Source: Methanothrix sp.
GTDB lineage: Archaea; Halobacteriota; Methanosarcinia; Methanotrichales; Methanotrichaceae
Length of the DNA stretch: 5,244 nt
NCBI GenBank assembly: GCA_003162615.1
Contig: PMNG01000191.1
Coordinates: 9,000-14,243, forward strand
Direction: 5' to 3'
The position numbers and the translations under genes are program-made. The stretch's first letter is position 1. Each line of letters starts with the position of its first letter. The notes beneath the pieces were generated by a model that worked only from the letters and a program-made list of their open reading frames with translations, was not told the origin of the DNA and did not search any database. This document shows positions 4,610-5,244 of this stretch, in pieces.

Positions 4610-5179
4610 TCATCCTTTTGCCAGCTTGTCTCTTATTATTCTTTGGAGCGGCTCGACCTGTCCGGACTTTGCGCTTATGGGCGCTATCTTTTCCGACCAC
4701 TGACGCCAAGGAGGAAGCATGCCTAGCCGCTCAGCTATGGCATCCAGGACCCAATCCTCATCTTTCTTGGCGATTCTGTCCATCTTGTTGGCTGCCACAA
4801 CCACGTCCAGTCCCAGGTCGCTTAGAAACTCATAGAGCTCGATCTCCAGGGGAACTTCTCCCCGACCTTCCCAGCGATCGGCAATGTCAAGGAAAGACGC
4901 CACGTCTATCACCTGAATTGCCAGGAGGATCTCGCTCGCGTTCTCTTCGAAATAGTCTACTATTATATTCTTGGTCCTGTCCAGATCCGCCTTGCTTACG
5001 TGCAGCATGAAGCCGTAACCCGGCATATCCACGTAGAAGACGCTGCCAACCTGGACTTTGAAATGGTACCTGGTGATCCCGGGCCTCCTGCCCACGCGGA
5101 CCTTCTTTCCAGTAAGTGCCTTGAAAAGAGTGGATTTGCCGACGTTCGACCTGCCGATCAGGACAATCTCTTTGGCCAT
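4610..5179 (-). CDS. engB: EngB/YihA-type ribosome-biogenesis GTPase
   Basis: P-loop GTPase of the TrmE-Era-EngA-YihA-Septin group, EngB branch. In bacteria EngB (YihA/YsxC) helps late assembly of the large ribosomal subunit; the same role in archaea is inferred. All G motifs are present (189-residue form): G1 GRSNVGKST (9-17), G2 Thr36 within RRPGITR, G3 DMPG (51-54), G4 NKMD (131-134), G5 SAK (169-171). The G1 form GRSNVGKS and the DMPGYGF stretch are typical of EngB, and the run DRWEGRGEVPLEIELYEFL fits the archaeal form I recall from Methanosarcina. The start is uncertain: ATG at 5179 (MAKEIVLIGRS) is preferred because it begins at the first beta strand and has an A/T box about 27 nt upstream. 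ATG at 5203 would add eight mostly hydrophobic residues (MLATFIGL) and make 197. There is only a weak GGA before 5179. It converges on mscS. Confidence 0.92.
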   Translation of the reverse strand: MAKEIVLIGRSNVGKSTLFKALTGKKVRVGRRPGITRYHFKVQVGSVFYVDMPGYGFMLHVSKADLDRTKNIIVDYFEENASEILLAIQVIDVASFLDIADRWEGRGEVPLEIELYEFLSDLGLDVVVAANKMDRIAKKDEDWVLDAIAERLGMLPPWRQWSEKIAPISAKSGQVEPLQRIIRDKLAKG

Positions 5180-5201
5180 TAATCCAATGAATGTGGCCAA
5201 C

Positions 5202-5210
5202 ATTGAAAAG
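5202..5210 (-). promoter_or_regulatory. Candidate A/T promoter box for engB
   Basis: On minus this reads CTTTTCAAT, centred about 27 nt before the ATG at 5179. It overlaps the alternative ATG at 5203; if this is the promoter, that upstream start could not be in the mRNA. The match to a TATA box is weak, and only 41 bp lie between 5203 and the window edge. Confidence 0.25.
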
Positions 5211-5244
5211 GTTGTCTTCGATAGAGCTGAGATTAGAGTTAATG

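Noticed and set aside
4618..5182. Plus-strand open frames opposite engB
   Set aside because: Cys/Pro/Arg-rich antisense translations over a gene with all five G motifs; no independent support.

Overview
The window reads as ordinary core chromosome of a methanogenic archaeon, most likely of the Methanosarcinales/Methanotrichales (Methanothrix-like). The evidence is a proteasome-activating nucleotidase (PAN), an archaeal-type (not bacterial-type) S-adenosylmethionine synthetase, an archaeal-style EngB GTPase, and a small protein that I recognise from memory as the DUF5611 family of methanogens. The lineage below archaeon/methanogen is inference. There is no rRNA, tRNA, CRISPR array, transposase or phage gene.

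Layout from left to right: (i) an AT-rich gene on the minus strand for a small secreted protein (11-340); (ii) a 215-bp divergent spacer with no convincing gene; (iii) a DUF5611-like gene on plus (556-876) converging on (iv) a short archaeal-type AdoMet synthetase on minus (873-1973), the two stop codons sharing a CTAG; (v) a 271-bp divergent spacer with several direct repeats at 12-bp spacing; (vi) PAN on plus (start preferred at 2245, end 3480), followed by a terminator-like hairpin; (vii) an MscS-type mechanosensitive channel on plus (3674-4594); (viii) EngB on minus (4610, start preferred at 5179), converging on the channel with 15 bp between them.

The genes do not form one pathway or operon. 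They are separate housekeeping units: methyl-donor supply, protein degradation, osmotic relief, ribosome assembly, plus one secreted and one uncharacterised protein. Every gene appears to have its own promoter. Each of the six start codons lacks a strong Shine-Dalgarno sequence and has an A/T-rich box centred about 26-31 nt upstream, which suggests leaderless or near-leaderless mRNAs.

I found no convincing new multi-gene system. The best points for a second look are the shortened, divergent AdoMet synthetase, the PAN C-terminus that ends Met-Phe-Thr instead of hydrophobic-Tyr-X, the 12-bp-phased repeats between mat and pan, and the AT-rich secreted protein of unknown function.
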